Source of the DNA: Crocodylus rhombifer
Lineage: Eukaryota > Chordata > Crocodylia > Crocodylidae
Direction: 5' to 3'
Length of the DNA stretch: 64,000 nt
Assembly (NCBI GenBank): GCA_038503035.1
Contig: JAVSML010019123.1
Span: forward strand, 104,794-168,793
Part shown: positions 22,540-34,489 of the stretch, in pieces
Numbering within the stretch: the stretch's first letter is position 1
Layout: every line of letters begins with the position of its first letter
Made by a program: the position numbers and the translations under genes
Notes under the pieces: generated by a model
Databases searched by the model: none
What the model was told of the DNA's origin: nothing
Seen by the model: only the letters and a program-made list of their open reading frames with translations

Positions 22540-25500
22540 GAAGGTGAATATTACTTGCATTTTCCTTTTGAAAAACAAACAAGTAATCCAGAATTGGGCC
22601 AGATGATCTTTCTCTGCCTACTTTCCCATGATTTGCTTTGCACTGGGAGCACGTTTACCTCTGTTTGTGGGCATTTAAAGAGTAATAATAAAATATAACT
22701 TTGCTAGGAACTGGGAGAAGAGAGTTGTTTTACTTGCAAGCAATTAAAAACTCTGTTCCTAGGAAAAAGAGATTATTCCTTTTAACATTGGGTTGTGTGG
22801 GCCTGTGTGTACTGTATATCTACGCATCTCTGGGGTTTCCGTAAGTGTGCATTCTATAAAATAATAGAAAGGGTGCATTTGAGACTGTTTGCTAATGTTA
22901 CCTACTGCTGGATAAAGACTTTGCCTGTCTATGTTTGGGCTTTATGATACTTTTTCTGAAAATACACAATCTTACATATCTGGAATTGGCTTTTTCACAG
23001 CCCTTTGCAAAATGAACTTTTTGTACTGCTATCCATTTATACATGCACAGCTTCTACCGATGTCCATATAAGCCTTGTATGAATTTGCAAACAGGGTAAA
23101 ACTTCTCCAGGTAAACTATGTAGATGCACTTACTTTTCCATCAGCAGCACCCCCACCCTGAGGTCTGAGAGTTTTATTATAACAGCCTTTGAATAAAGAG
23201 GCACAGCGGGGAGGGAGGCATACTGCCAACATGTATGCCTGGCTCTCAGCCTTCAAGACCAACATTTTATCTCTGCCTCATTGTCTGTGGGCAAAAATTG
23301 TTAGGTGGGATATAATCTTGCAATTAGATCTTTGTACAGCCTGAAAAAGCAAGCAAGCCCGCCAGCTTTTTTTCCTCAAGAAACATCTTGCGAGCAGTTG
23401 GTCCTCCTGATGTTTTCAGGTTTCCTTTCAAAGAGTTGGCTATTAAACAGTATGTGCTTTCTATGGGTGCACATGCCTGAATCTAAGAGTTTCATGCTTT
23501 TTATTTTCACTTTCTCGTTTGCTAAATGAGCAAAACGTTTCCAATGGAAGCATTTAGATACGTTGACTGTTTGTTGTGTTATATTTATTAAAACTGGCAA
23601 GTATCAAGGAGATCTTGAATTTAGTGTTTGAATAAACAATAAAGTCACTTTCCATAAAATGACTCTCACTTATTCTACATTCAACTAAGGCGTCTGCTCA
23701 TGTATTAATTGTAAATTACAGTTTAATCCAGCACTTTGGCATCGTTTTTGGTAGTAGCATTAAAATTACTCAGATTCATAACTTATTATAATTTAGACAC
23801 ATTTTAGTTTTGATGGTGAATCAGTCAGAAACTCAGTAAAGATATAGATCGCACACAAGGGGCTTTATTTTAAGCTCCCTGTGCCTGCGAAGGAGTGGAG
23901 GGAGAAATAAGTAAAAGTGACATTTGTGTCTAGTTAGAGTCTGGTGCCATTGTCACTAAGGCAAATTGCTATGCTCCAAAATTCAAGCCTTGCTTTTCAC
24001 TTACCCCAAAAGGTTTCCCGGATGCTACCCAGCTGTAAATGGGTCACTGGGGCTAGGGAGTTAACATCCAGACATGCTGTGAGCCCCGTCATTTCTTTGC
24101 ATGCCCCCGGCCCAACGGCCCTTGCCCTCATGTGCGTTTATGTGAAGATCTGTGCTTCTGTTTATGGGTGTTTGTGCTCTCTGGGTGCATTTTAAAAATC
24201 TGAAACCTTAGTATATTGGGTGTTTTGAATGAAACACATTTCTCAGCTTCTCAGCAGAGACAGCTTACTGCTCCTATCAGGCCTTAATCTTACTGATTGT
24301 GCAGAGAAGAGGAGGAGGTGATAGGGTAGATCTGTGCCGCTTGATGCCAGCGATTCAGAAAGGTAATTAATGTCTTTTCTTTTGTCCTTTACACAAACTA
24401 GTTCAAAACAGAGGGCTCTGACTTACAATGCAGAAGAGGCGCCTGATCAATGAAATAGCGGAGAAGCCTACTGCATCTTCAAGGAACTCTCCGTATATGG
24501 CAGTTTAAAGCAGATAACATCAGTTCTTGCATTTGTTACTATGCAGCCACAAGTGAGAACCTGCTCTTTGCGGGTCACACACTCATGGGAAATACGTAGA
24601 ACACGCACAAAGTGGTTGAAACGTATGCACTTCTATGGCAAGGGATGGTAGGATGTATAACATGTTTCCCAGCAGGTTACTGGGATGTGAAGGATGCTGC
24701 CAATCTGGTGTCCAGTCCTCTCTCTGACCCTTGTGCATGTGGGAAAACCTGAAGAGATCTTCCCCCCTGTAGCGTGTTCACTGGAATAAAATAGGCCCTA
24801 GGGCTTCCCTGTGTTAATTAATTAAATCCCTTAATCAGGACCAACAGCTATGCTTGAGCTAGAGTATCCAATCTCAATTTAAAACACTTTCAATGAGGAG
24901 AAAATCCATCATAACCTCGGAATGATAATTTTTTTCCCCCAGTAGTTAATTAACCTCTTTGTTTCAAAATGCTGATTTATTTTTTGTCTGAATGTCTTTA
25001 GCTTCATCTTGGAGACCTTGTTGGTTAGCTTGAAGAAGTATAATATCCATCATCATGTGTCTATCATCAAAACTTTTATTTCTTATGCATGTACTTGCAG
25101 ACTGATCAGTCACCCCTTAACCATCCCTTTCAGGAGCTCGGTCTTTACTTCGGGACCTGATTTCCAAGCTACTCTCCGAGGTCTTCTAGAAGGATCCTGA
25201 ATATTTGTAGAGGTTTCTGAGAACACAGTTCTAGCATACAAAGCACTGCAATAGTAGTATACCAGGTGCAGAGTGTCCATTATTGTGTACCTTATAAGCA
25301 CCATCAGTCATCCATGCGAAAGGAATAAAAAAGGAGTCTAAAAAGTTACCATTCTGCTTTAAAATTAGAAGGCAGTGTCCCACCATGTTTGTCTTCAGGA
25401 TGCTGCTACCGAAATGGTAAGCTACCTGGTATGTTCCTGAAGCTATAGAATCAGGAAACAAATATCCTAAATTGTGGAATCAAAAAACTCCTTTATGAAG

Positions 25501-25807
25501 AAGTGCACAGTACTCCATAGTACGTCAGGTTACATGATACCTGCTCATCAGCCTACATATCTGTTTCCTGTCTCCTCCGTGAGACTTGAATAGAATAAAA
25601 TGATCAGAAATATATATTTGTAATTTAATCATAGTCAGAGCATATCTGTCTGAGGGGAATTGCAAATCTGAGTACCAAAGCAGGAAGGTTGACAAGATAG
25701 AAAATATCAGTGACAGGGTGATGCTAATATTACTCATGCGGGCTCATATGTGTGCACTTCTGTTCCTCTCCTCCTTTTCTGGGTGATGATATTTAGGACC
25801 ATATGCT
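22540..25807. other. AT-rich sequence, no gene seen
   Basis: No exon, RNA gene or bounded repeat is recognised. Confidence 0.5.
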
Positions 25808-25895
25808 CAGAAGCGCCAGCATCCAGCAGCTCTCATTCCTCTTAGTAGGAGCTGCCGGGTGCTGATTATAAATCAGTCTGGTCTTTCACTCAGGT
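25808..25895. repeat. Short inverted repeat, probable ancient MITE
   Basis: The left part CCAGCATCCAGCAGCTCTCA and the right part GGAGCTGCCGGGTGCTG are reverse complements with few mismatches, giving arms of about 35 bp around a centre near 25848. Similar old hairpin repeats are common in amniotes. Confidence 0.5.
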
Positions 25896-28134
25896 ACGTA
25901 GCCACGCTGAGCTCTTTTGACAAATCAGGCCCAGATGCGAGTTGCCTGACATTTTGAACGTGTGGTTCAGAAGTTTTAAGAAAGGTGCTGAGATCCCTTT
26001 GGGTCTCTTACACTGCGAAATCCCAGCATCTCACAGGATTGGGCCCTAAAACACACTGGCTAAATCCATTGCCAATGACCCTTTCATTATGCTGCCTCCT
26101 GATTTAGTAGATAACAAAACATAACCCTGGAGGCTGAGAATTTTCAAAAGCAAAGCTAGTTGCAGACAATCAGTGCAGCTTTTGATAAAACTGATCAAAG
26201 GGTGATTCTTGTCAGCTTGGAAACATGAAATGCTATTACTTGCCCCCTTTTAGTTTCTCTCTTACTTCTCCGGAGACCAATGTTTGTTTTGTATAGTAGC
26301 AAATATCCTTCCTGTGTTGTTTAGCTCTTTGCACAGGAGCCCACTCTCCATTACACCAGAGTACAACCGGGGAGAGAATAGAAGGAGGTTCTTTGTGTTC
26401 TGCAGGGTTCTGCTATAATAAAGCCTTTTTTGCAATTTATCTTTTTTCTTCCCTCTCTTTTACCTCTTGGCCGCAATTCACGCATCAATGTCTTCTGCTA
26501 TTGTCTTTATATTGGATTAAATTCATTTGCCCTTGAAACATTTTTTGTAGTGGTTCTATTTCTCCTCTTTTCAATACTTTAACGCCGTTGAGATAATGCA
26601 ATTGGCACTAGAATTCCAGAACAAAAGGCGCAGTTACTATGATTAGCTGAAGTGCCCGTTACTTGAACATGGATAAATCGTACAAGGTGCCAAAACTAGG
26701 CATTAGGTCACTTTTAGGATCCCCCCCCAAATCTGGGGCCTGGTTAGGAGCCAGCTCAGTTCAAAAGTCACTTGGGGCAACATAAGGACTAGTCCAACTT
26801 ATGATCACCTGCAACGGCTTCCAACTGCGCTGTTCTAGCTGTCAAATCTGCTATGCTGATGGAGTATTCCCTGCAGGAAGGGGAATCCTCATTTGGCTAT
26901 GTAACACTTAACTGGGCCCCACAGTGTTTTCATGTACCTCTGTAGTTTTTGATTACTTCCCAATAGTGTTCCTTCATGTCATTTGACATACAGACTTTTT
27001 CCAGATATTGGCATTTGAGTTAAGACCAAAGTCAACAGTAATTGGCTCAAAAGGGTTTCAAGGACAGCCTCCATTCTCCAGTGACAACCTACAGTCACTC
27101 AAATGGTCTTAGTCTCTAACCTTCTCTCACATGTAAGAAGTTAAAACAGTAAAACACCATTCACTCCTTGTAATTCCTTGCTACTCTTTTAAGAAATCAT
27201 TTGAACTGATGGTTGACATAACTAATACAGCAATGCTTAACTGAGGGACCAGCTAACAGAGATAATTTCTCCGCTATCAGAACCTTTATATTAGTTATCA
27301 CCCTCAGTTAAGTTTAGAATTGCTTTTTAAGCTTCTATCTTTATGCTCATGGCTTTAAAATGCATGCCTTTGCATTCTCAATTCATTGCTGCTTATCAAG
27401 CATTTTGGGTAGGGAGCAGCAGCATTGTCTAGCTATTTGAGCATAAAACAAGCAGCACAGAACTCACAGTCTCATACTAATTCCTCTGAACACATCAAAT
27501 GGCCGTGCACCTTTAAGCGTGGCAAGCAGGGCACAAGCCCAATGACCTCACTGTACTAGGGCATCAATGACTTCACTGTACTAGGGTGCAGAAAGTAGAA
27601 AGCAGGAGCAGGAAATGCCCTCATCTTTGCACAGCACCACTGCAAAATGTAATGAAGGGCACAGGTATTTCATGGGCACTGGCAGGTCCCAGCTTTAAGC
27701 TGCCACAGTGATCACAAAGGTGGGTTTATAAAAAAAAAACAAAAACCAAAAAGAAGGTGGAATCTGTGATGGCCCCTTTAGGCCCTACCTACAGAGTGGA
27801 CATCTTTGACAAGGACTTTTTCTTCCAGCACAGTGACAACTACTTCCCCAGCTAAGGTAGGCAGGTGTGGACTGTCAGAGATTGCCTGACAGAGCTGCCA
27901 GTCCCACGTATTCAGCACAGGAAGCTCTGATTAGTAAAGAGCCTGGGAAGAATCAGAGCTTCCCAGGCTTGTTCTGTGCAGGTCTTTCTAAAAACAGACT
28001 TATGTAATAATCTTTTTCTTAAAAAAAAAAAACCCACAAACCCCTGTTTTCTTAAATTTAATAGACACAATTCACTTGAAATCTAGATTAAACCAAAAAA
28101 AAAAAGCAATTTGTGTTCCTTTATTTGTCTATCC
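25896..28134. other. Sequence without recognised gene
   Basis: No exon is seen. A perfect 12-bp stem CTTAACTGAGGG (27237-27248) pairs with CCCTCAGTTAAG (27301-27312) and may be an old TIR element. Poly-A stretches occur near 27728 and 28020. Confidence 0.5.
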
Positions 28135-28197
28135 CAATGGTTCCCAATAGGGGTGCCCCTAAATTCAAAACAGTTATGGAGGGGTTGAGGACCACTG
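28135..28197. mobile_element. Miniature hAT-like remnant
   Basis: The ends CAATGGTTCCCAATAGGGG and, on the opposite strand, CAGTGGTCCTCAACCCCTCC form inverted ends of the CAGTGGTTCCCAA type known from hAT elements. Only about 63 bp lies between the outer bases and the flanking octamers match poorly, so this is a deletion derivative. Confidence 0.5.
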
Positions 28198-28494
28198 GCT
28201 TAGTGATTTCAGGACGAAGTGTTCCATACATATAAGTAGCATTGTCATATATGAATAGTATCTGGAATTGTTTTTACATAAAACCATGCTTCTGACCTAA
28301 GAAGTAGATAAACAGGGGTGTGTTCACATGCACCCTTGACGTGCTGTGCCAGGCTGGAACATGCCATACTTGCTTTCCCTCCTGAGCTAGGAGGATGCAT
28401 ACAGTGCTGCACTAAAGCAGACCCACTCTCTCCAGTTCAGTAAATAGCACACTTGGAGCGGCACGGTACCATCAGCATGGTATCACCCAGGACA

Positions 28495-28902
28495 TTAGCA
28501 GGATTTCTTTGTGTGGAGGTGGAATAGATGCCTGGGGAAGCTGTCGACTCTCCATCACTGGAGGTGTTCAAGAAGAGGTTGGACCGCCACAGGTCAGCAA
28601 TGATCTATGCCTGCGTTCTGTTATGGATATATTCTACGCTTCTGTTTTTTCTGGTTGCCCCAGCCCTGCTTTTCTGCTGTATGTGTCAGGGTGTTTTTAA
28701 GCCTCCCTCACAGGCATCGAGTGTTGGCTATAGGCAAGGCTGAGCATTTTGACTGGGGTGTGCCAATGCTTCTCCTGGGATCAAAGCTGGACATTCCTGG
28801 CTGGAGGGTCTTGCCCCTCCACTTAGGCTCAGACCGATCACCTGGGCGTCAAGAAGGAATTTTACCCTGTGGTCAGATCAGCAAGGACTGTGGGGGGGTT
28901 TG
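28495..28902 (+). mobile_element. CR1 LINE 3' end, first part (split by hAT insertion)
   Basis: PGEAVDSPSLEVFKKRLDRH (from about 28531) is a CR1 ORF2 C-terminus. A long 3' untranslated region follows, of a sort familiar from reptile CR1 copies: TGGCTATAGGCAAGGCTGAG, then AAGAAGGAATTTTACCCTGT and GGTCAGATCAGCAAGGACTG. It stops at a GGGGTTTG where foreign sequence begins. The remainder of the same CR1 is at 30123-30419. Confidence 0.85.
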
Positions 28903-28982
28903 TATAGGCAGATTAATGTATGGGCCAGCAGGGCCTGGGCCCAAGGGCCCCGTCAGTCAAAGGCCCTAGTTGCAACTTGAGC

Positions 28983-29155
28983 CTCATCAGCAGGGAAGCA
29001 AAAGCTGCAGTTTTAAACCTTATGCCATTTCTGTCTCCCTGCTGGTGGGCTGCAAGCAGCAGGGCTGCTGGGGCCCCTCAGCTAATCAGCAGCAGGGAGA
29101 CAAAAATGGCACCAAGTTTAAAGCCGGGGCTTTCACTTCCCTGCTTAGGAGCGAG
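28983..29155. repeat. Foldback 1 within nested hAT
   Basis: The left arm, with GCAGGGAAGCAAAAGC, TTTTAAACC, TGCCATTTCTGTCTCCCTGC, pairs with the right arm, with GCAGGGAGACAAAAATGGCA and TTTAAAGCCGGGGC..CTTCCCTGC. The arms are about 65 bp with a centre near 29070. Confidence 0.8.
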
Positions 29156-29159
29156 CAAG

Positions 29160-29745
29160 CACAGCATGCATGGCCCCGCATGGGCTCCCCCAGATTTGTG
29201 CGAGGGGTGAGGGCGAGCTGCCCACTTTGGGATCAGGGCCAAGGGTTGCACTAGCCTCCTCTTGGAGCAAGGACTGGGCTCGGGCTGGGTTCAGGGCAGG
29301 CTCAGCTATGCAGGGTGGGTGCTGGCAGTAGCAGCACTGGGGGCGGTGGCGCTACGGGAAACTTTGGGGTGGCTATAGCTTCCCAAATCCCCACCACCAC
29401 CACTCCCGCAGTGCCAACCCTGCTCAGGGCACTCTGCATGGGGCTCTTGAGGGAATGGCAACAGAGCGGAGTGCCCCAAGCCAGGGCAGCACGGGCCAGG
29501 GGGGAGAGGGGAGGCGTGGGCTGTTATAGCCACCCCCAAATTCCCCGTAGGCCCCTGTAGCTGGCCCTCCCAGTACTGCCATCACCCACCCCACACAGCT
29601 GAGCCCACCCCAAGCCCAGCCCTGCCCAGCCCCCTTACCAAGAAGAGGTCAGCACAGCCCTTGGTCCTGAGCCCAGAGCAGGCAGCCCACCCTTTCCCCA
29701 CACACAAATCCAGGGGGCACATGCCACCCATGCCTCCCCCAGGGG
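29160..29745. repeat. Foldback 2 within nested hAT (arms of about 220 bp)
   Basis: Left arm 29160-29380 pairs with right arm 29518-29745. Paired blocks include CTCCCCCAGATTTGTG, GATCAGGGCCAAGGG, CCTCCTCTTGG, GGGCTCGGGCTGGG, CTCAGCTATGCAGGGTGGGT and GGGTGGCTATAGC. The loop is about 135 bp. The right arm contains CACACAAAT..CATGCCTCCCCCAGG..TGCACAGCA, also found at 17246-17312, so both foldbacks belong to one family. Confidence 0.8.
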
Positions 29746-30122
29746 GGTGCACAGCAACAGGCAGCCACTCCCCCTCCTCGCCCCCTTTGTGCCCTCTGAA
29801 CTAGCCCCCTGCCCCACTCCCTCCCTCATGGGGGGGCCTCCATCCATACCCCTTCCCTCCCGTATGCCCCTACCCCTCCACCTCAGATTTACTGGCAGGA
29901 CGCTGCTCTCCAAGCTGCCCGGCTGCATCCCTGACTGTGTGCATGCAGCATTTATTGGTGACGCTAATTGGCTACACCAACAAAAAAAAGCTGATAGCTG
30001 ATAATGTTAATTTTCTTTTATCAGTGCTGATCCAATATGCACCCAACGTATCAGCGTACCTCTAGAGAGGGCCCCCAATTTTGTGTTTGCCCAGGGCCCC
30101 AATAACTTTTAACCCACCTCTG

Positions 30123-30419
30123 GGTTTTTGCCTTCCTCTGTAGCAAGGGGCATGCCCCTCTCTCTGGGATCTCCTGAGCATATATTGACAACCTTTATAG
30201 AAGGACAGCATTGGCTACTGTGGTTCCCCTGCTTTGCTTGCGGCAGGCTAGGGTGCTAGGTCTCTGTTGTGTCAGGGTTGATAGTAGTCTAAGTAGAGCT
30301 TAGATAATGGATGGTATGGGCTGGTTTGGGAGGGTCCTGCCTCAGGCAGGGGGTTGGACTAAATGACCTTTGGAGGTCCCTGCCAGTCCTACTTCTTTAT
30401 CATTCTGTGATTCTATGAC
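30123..30419 (+). mobile_element. CR1 LINE 3' end, second part
   Basis: It resumes with GGTTTTTGCCTTCCTCTGTA and continues through GGCAGGGGGTTGGACTAAAT, GACCTTTGGAGGTCCC and a CATTCTGTGATTCTATGACA end, the canonical CR1 3' terminus. Together with 28495-28902 it makes one CR1 insertion of about 700 bp. Confidence 0.9.
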
Positions 30420-30664
30420 AGGCAAGTCTGGCATTGCTCCCAGTCCAGTGAAGGACAAATTTCATGATTAACAATGTAATGAAAATCAATACTGAGAACT
30501 GTGATTCAACTGCGTTGTTGAACCTAATCCTGTAACCTTGCATCACAAGGTGATGGACTTGCTAGTTTGCGAGGCCCCATTTATTTCAACAGGTTTATTA
30601 TAAAAAGATATCTGCAAATTGTGTGAACTGTTCCCAGTGGTATTCAATAATCACTAAGGCAATT

Positions 30665-31649
30665 ATGTAACATCTATATGAATGACCAACCAATCGATTT
30701 GGAAATAAAACATTTCATCTGTGCTGATGACCTGCGCATAACAGCCCAAAACACTGGCTTTAACTATGTTAAGAAATGCCTATGCAAGGTGCTTATACTA
30801 CACTAGCCATTATGTATCAACCCAGCAAAAACACAAGTATGTGTCTTCCATCTGAAAAACCACAAAGTCAACTGCCAGCTCAATATTACATGGTATGGGA
30901 CCCCATTGTCCCACTCTCCAAACCCACTTTACCTTGGAGTCACCCTTAATCAAACCCTCTCATACAAAGAACACATCATGAAGACAAAAGCAAAGGTGAG
31001 GACTCGTAGCAATATTTTATATAATCTCACCAACTTGGAGTGAGGAGCTAGCCCCTCAACCTTTCAAACCACTGCTCAGGCTCTCAGCTTCTCCTCAGCT
31101 AAGTATGCATGCCCTGTGTGGGGGAGATCTGTACACACTAAGGACCTTGACCCCATCCTGAATGATAGCTGCTGATGCATTGCAGGCTGTCTAAAGCCTA
31201 CGAGCCTAAATCTGCTGGCTGGCATTGCTCTGCCTGATATCAGAAGAGCAGTGGCCAGCAGGATAGAACAACTGAGACAAACTGTGAAGTCATGAGACAC
31301 CTGCTGTATGACCACTCCATAACACAAAAATGTCTGAAGTCACGCAGGAGCTTCCTCACCAGCACCCAGCTTCTCAACGCCACACCCAAGGAGACATAAC
31401 TACAGATGTGAAATGAGAGGCTGAAGAAAATACCTGGCAGTGAAAAAACAGACATTCCAGCGGCAGAGTCCTTACCACCAGGGGCTGATGAACCATAGCA
31501 AAGGGGGCAAAGTCTCAACTGCCTATGCACTTGAGTCAGATGCTCCAGGAACTAATAAAAAGGGCTATACCATTGGTTCAACCACCTGTGACTGTGGCAC
31601 AGAACCTCAGACTATGTATCACCTGTTGCAATACCCGCACGTACAGTGA
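30665..31649 (+). mobile_element. Non-CR1 LINE, reverse transcriptase C-terminal half (decayed)
   Basis: The translation begins NIYMNDQPIDLEIKHFICAD, with the catalytic FxADD box as FICADD at 30714-30731. It continues with LYLGVTLNQTLSYKEHIMKT (about 30929) and KYACPVWGRSVHTKDLDPIL (about 31100-31160). It finishes with TTCDCGTEPQTMYHLLQYP near 31581-31637, a CxCG...H..L cysteine-histidine motif in which the final Cys-Pro appears as Tyr-Pro. Stops and frame changes interrupt it several times. This layout belongs to jockey/RTE-like non-LTR elements rather than CR1; I cannot fix the clade. It is followed by a fragment of the same element and then a CR1. Confidence 0.8.
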
Positions 31650-31656
31650 AAGATCT

Positions 31657-31712
31657 CCAGGACCAATCAGTTTGGAAACAAAATGTTTCATCTATGCAGA
31701 TGCACATATAAG
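31657..31712 (+). mobile_element. Second fragment of the same LINE
   Basis: GACCAATCAGTTTGGAAACA and TTTCATCTATGCAGATGCAC repeat the sequence at about 30683-30745 (GACCAACCAATCGATTTGGA, TTTCATCTGTGCTGATGACC), so the reverse transcriptase ADD region appears twice head to tail. In this copy ADD reads AD-A. It ends where CR1 sequence begins. Confidence 0.7.
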
Positions 31713-31720
31713 CAAATATA

Positions 31721-32195
31721 CTGCCCATCTTCAAGAAAGGGGAAAAGGAGGATTCAGAGAACTACAGACCAGTCAGCCTCACCTCAGTCCCTGGAAAAGT
31801 CATGGAGCAGGTCCCCAAGGAATCCATCACTAAGCACTTGGAAGAGAACAAGGTGATTAGGAACATGGATTCACCTGACCAACCTGATTGCCTTCTATGG
31901 TGGATGACTGGCTCTGTGGATGCAGGGAGACCAGTGGATGTGGTGTACCTTAATTTTAGCAAGGCTTTTGATATGGTCTCCCACAACATTTACACAGGCA
32001 AGCTAAGGAAGTGCGGGCTGGATGAATGGACTGTAAGGTAGATAGAAAACTGGCTGCATCACTGGGCTCAGAAGGTAGTAGTCAATGGCTCAATGTCTAT
32101 TTGGCAGCCAGTATCAAGTGGAGTGCCCCAGGGGTTGGTCCTGGGGCTGGTTTTGTTCAATATCTCCATCAATGATCTGTTTGTGGTCGCCATCA
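31721..32195 (+). mobile_element. CR1-like LINE, reverse transcriptase fragment (decayed)
   Basis: LPIFKKGEKEDSENYRPVSL opens a CR1-type reverse transcriptase domain. DVVYLNFSKAFDMVSHN (from 31937) is motif A, but the catalytic Asp of the usual YLDFSKAF is Asn (codon near 31952). A TAG stop at 32039-32041 follows, then [20 protein letters not shown]. The 3' half, including the FADD box and CR1 tail, is missing. The opposite of most CR1 copies here, it is an internal fragment cut at both ends. Confidence 0.85.
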
Positions 32196-34489
32196 TATGC
32201 CCCTGGGTGTGTGGAAAGTGGACTCCATCACATGTCCTTGAAGGAAGGTAGCACAAGAAGAAAAACAGTACGTTTGAGCAGGGCACTGAGAAACTCCTAG
32301 CAAACAAAGTGAGGAGTTATGTTAGACAACGCTACTACTTCTCTTCGCTTGGGTCCTGATACAAAGCTCACTGAAGTAATTGAAGAGATTCCAAATTATT
32401 GCAATAGGTTTCGGATCAGGCTCTAGCTCAGTAGCCTCCCCGTTTTTGAGGCTTGCCATTTCGAGGCAATTAATTTCCGAAATTAATGGATTTATATTTA
32501 ATTTTCTTCCTTTCTGTCTGCTCCTAAGTATAGGAGTTCAACAGACCCATGTGCTTTTACTTCCAACCAGAACCACTACAGTGGATTATTCTCAATTTGC
32601 CCTCCACTGTGCATGGTATTTGGACAAATCCCATCTAAATTCCTTTCTTTCTTTAATAGTGGCATTGGCAATTAGATTTACAGGTCCTTTCTGCTCTGGC
32701 ATTTAGAATCTATTGCTATAGGCAAAAATTAAACTCAGGAGGGAAAATTCTTCTATCCCACTCCTCACTTTTTAAAGCATTTAATCATTTCGAAGACAAT
32801 GTAGAAATATTCTTCAGAAACTAACCTAGAAATAACAAGAAAGAAGTTTCATTGTCATGAAGTCATAGCAATATTGTGCCCCCAAACTACTTCTAGTCAC
32901 AAATATCACACAAATGTTAGTGTGTATTATTCTAACCATACTTCTTGATGCTGGCTTTACCTGTGCACTGCATCACATTCATTAATGCTTGCATTCAGAC
33001 ATGAACAGACTGGTAAAGTTCATTATCTTTTGTGCTTTTGAATAAGAAAAACACACTCTCAATGTGTGTATATACAAAATGAGGGAGTAGATCACTGATG
33101 ATTTTCACAGCTTCCTGATAACATCCACTATTTTTTACTAGCTTGAATTATCATTCCAAACTGTTTGTACCAGAAAATCTCTGCATTGCACCTTTTGTTG
33201 GTGAAAATTATTGCTTCTGCCCTTTACCACTAGCCTCTTTCATATCTGCACTTTCCTGCCCCTTCTTTAACCTCTATGATATACAACTCCGTCTGTAAGG
33301 GACAGTGTCATTTTGGTGTAATCGTTGGTTTAATCCTTTTAAACGTCTGGGATCAGTTCATTTTATAGATGTTGAGCATCTCCTCAAAAAAGGAGATAGT
33401 TTTTAAATCCACTTTCATTTTCTAATCCGGGGGTCTAGAAAGGATTCTCTCTGTTGCCTTTTAGTCCCATGCTTTTACCCCTCCCATAACAGTAAATTGA
33501 AAAAGTCAACTCTTTTATATTTGTTTATCTTCTTTGAGCAAGGACCCCATGATAATATCATCTCTCCCTAATCCAGCATGAAGTTCACTGCACTGGAATT
33601 TGGCTAAATCCAGTCCTTCACTTTTTAAAAAAAGCCTAGTTTCATCAAGTTCTTAGTTGGTGTCATTTAATACAGCTCCATTGTAGTTGATACTGGGTGA
33701 GGATCTGGCCACCTAACTTGAGCAGGAAGAGCTGGAGGAGGATCTAAAAACCACTAAATATGCAAAAATTTGAGGCTGTGCACTTGCATATTTTGAACAC
33801 GAGTCCCAGAAATGACAAAACCTTGATATCCAAGCCCAACAGAAATCAGAATGAAAAGCAGTGAACTTAGGCTTGTTGGATTGTGTCCTGTATGGCCCTG
33901 CCTTCACCTCATTGATGCATAAAATATCCAATCACTTTAATTGGCTGGTTCTGTTACAAAAGTGGCTGAATCAGGACAGAACTTGCTCCAAACATTCAAT
34001 CAAAAGCCAACTGATCGATAAAATTAAAAGAGACATTTCTGGCCCCCAGTTATTGTTTTTGCACATTTTAATGCCCTTGATCTCCTAATTCCAGAAAAAT
34101 CACTGGGGCCATAGAAGAGTTGGAGAAGCACTGACTAAAAATTAATATCTTCCCTTTTTAGCAGCGGTTCATTGTTCAATAGGGCACAATCTCATCTGGG
34201 CAGGAATAATGTCCCAATGGTACGGAAAGAAAATTTTCCATGCTAAACTAGGTATTTCCTCCTCCCTTCCTTCTTTTTGTCTCTTAGGCTAGGAACAGAT
34301 TGACTTTTATTAGTAAACATTTAGGATTGGGAATCCAAAAAAGATGACAAAGCGGTAGGGAAATACAGATCACAGCTATCATGATTTAAGTATGCAGAAG
34401 GCACTCTTAAGCCATAACTGAACAGACATTCACGACTCTTTAAAGCTCTTTAAAAATGGTGGGCCATGCTCTAAAGTAGCCCTTGATGG
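32196..34489. other. AT-rich sequence, no gene seen
   Basis: No exon or clear repeat is recognised. The first 130 bp may be a further degenerate part of the preceding LINE fragment. Confidence 0.5.

Larger units (their letters stand above)
28903..30122. mobile_element. hAT-type element inserted in CR1, containing foldbacks
   Basis: The left end TATAGGCAGATTAATGTA and the reverse complement of the right end, CAGAGGTGGGTTAAAAGTTA, are degenerate inverted repeats of the CAGAGGCGGATTAA..GGGGCCC type seen in hAT elements. GGGCCC-rich blocks lie just inside both ends. The flanks GGGGTTTG (28895-28902) and GGTTTTTG (30123-30130) match at 6 of 8 bases, as an aged 8-bp duplication would. Removing the block rejoins the CR1 3' untranslated region. 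The interior is GC-rich with no transposase; it holds two foldbacks and, ending near 30066, what appears to be the terminus of a further nested hAT element (ATCAGTGCTGATCCAATA, then GTATCAGCGTACCTCTAG). Confidence 0.8.
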
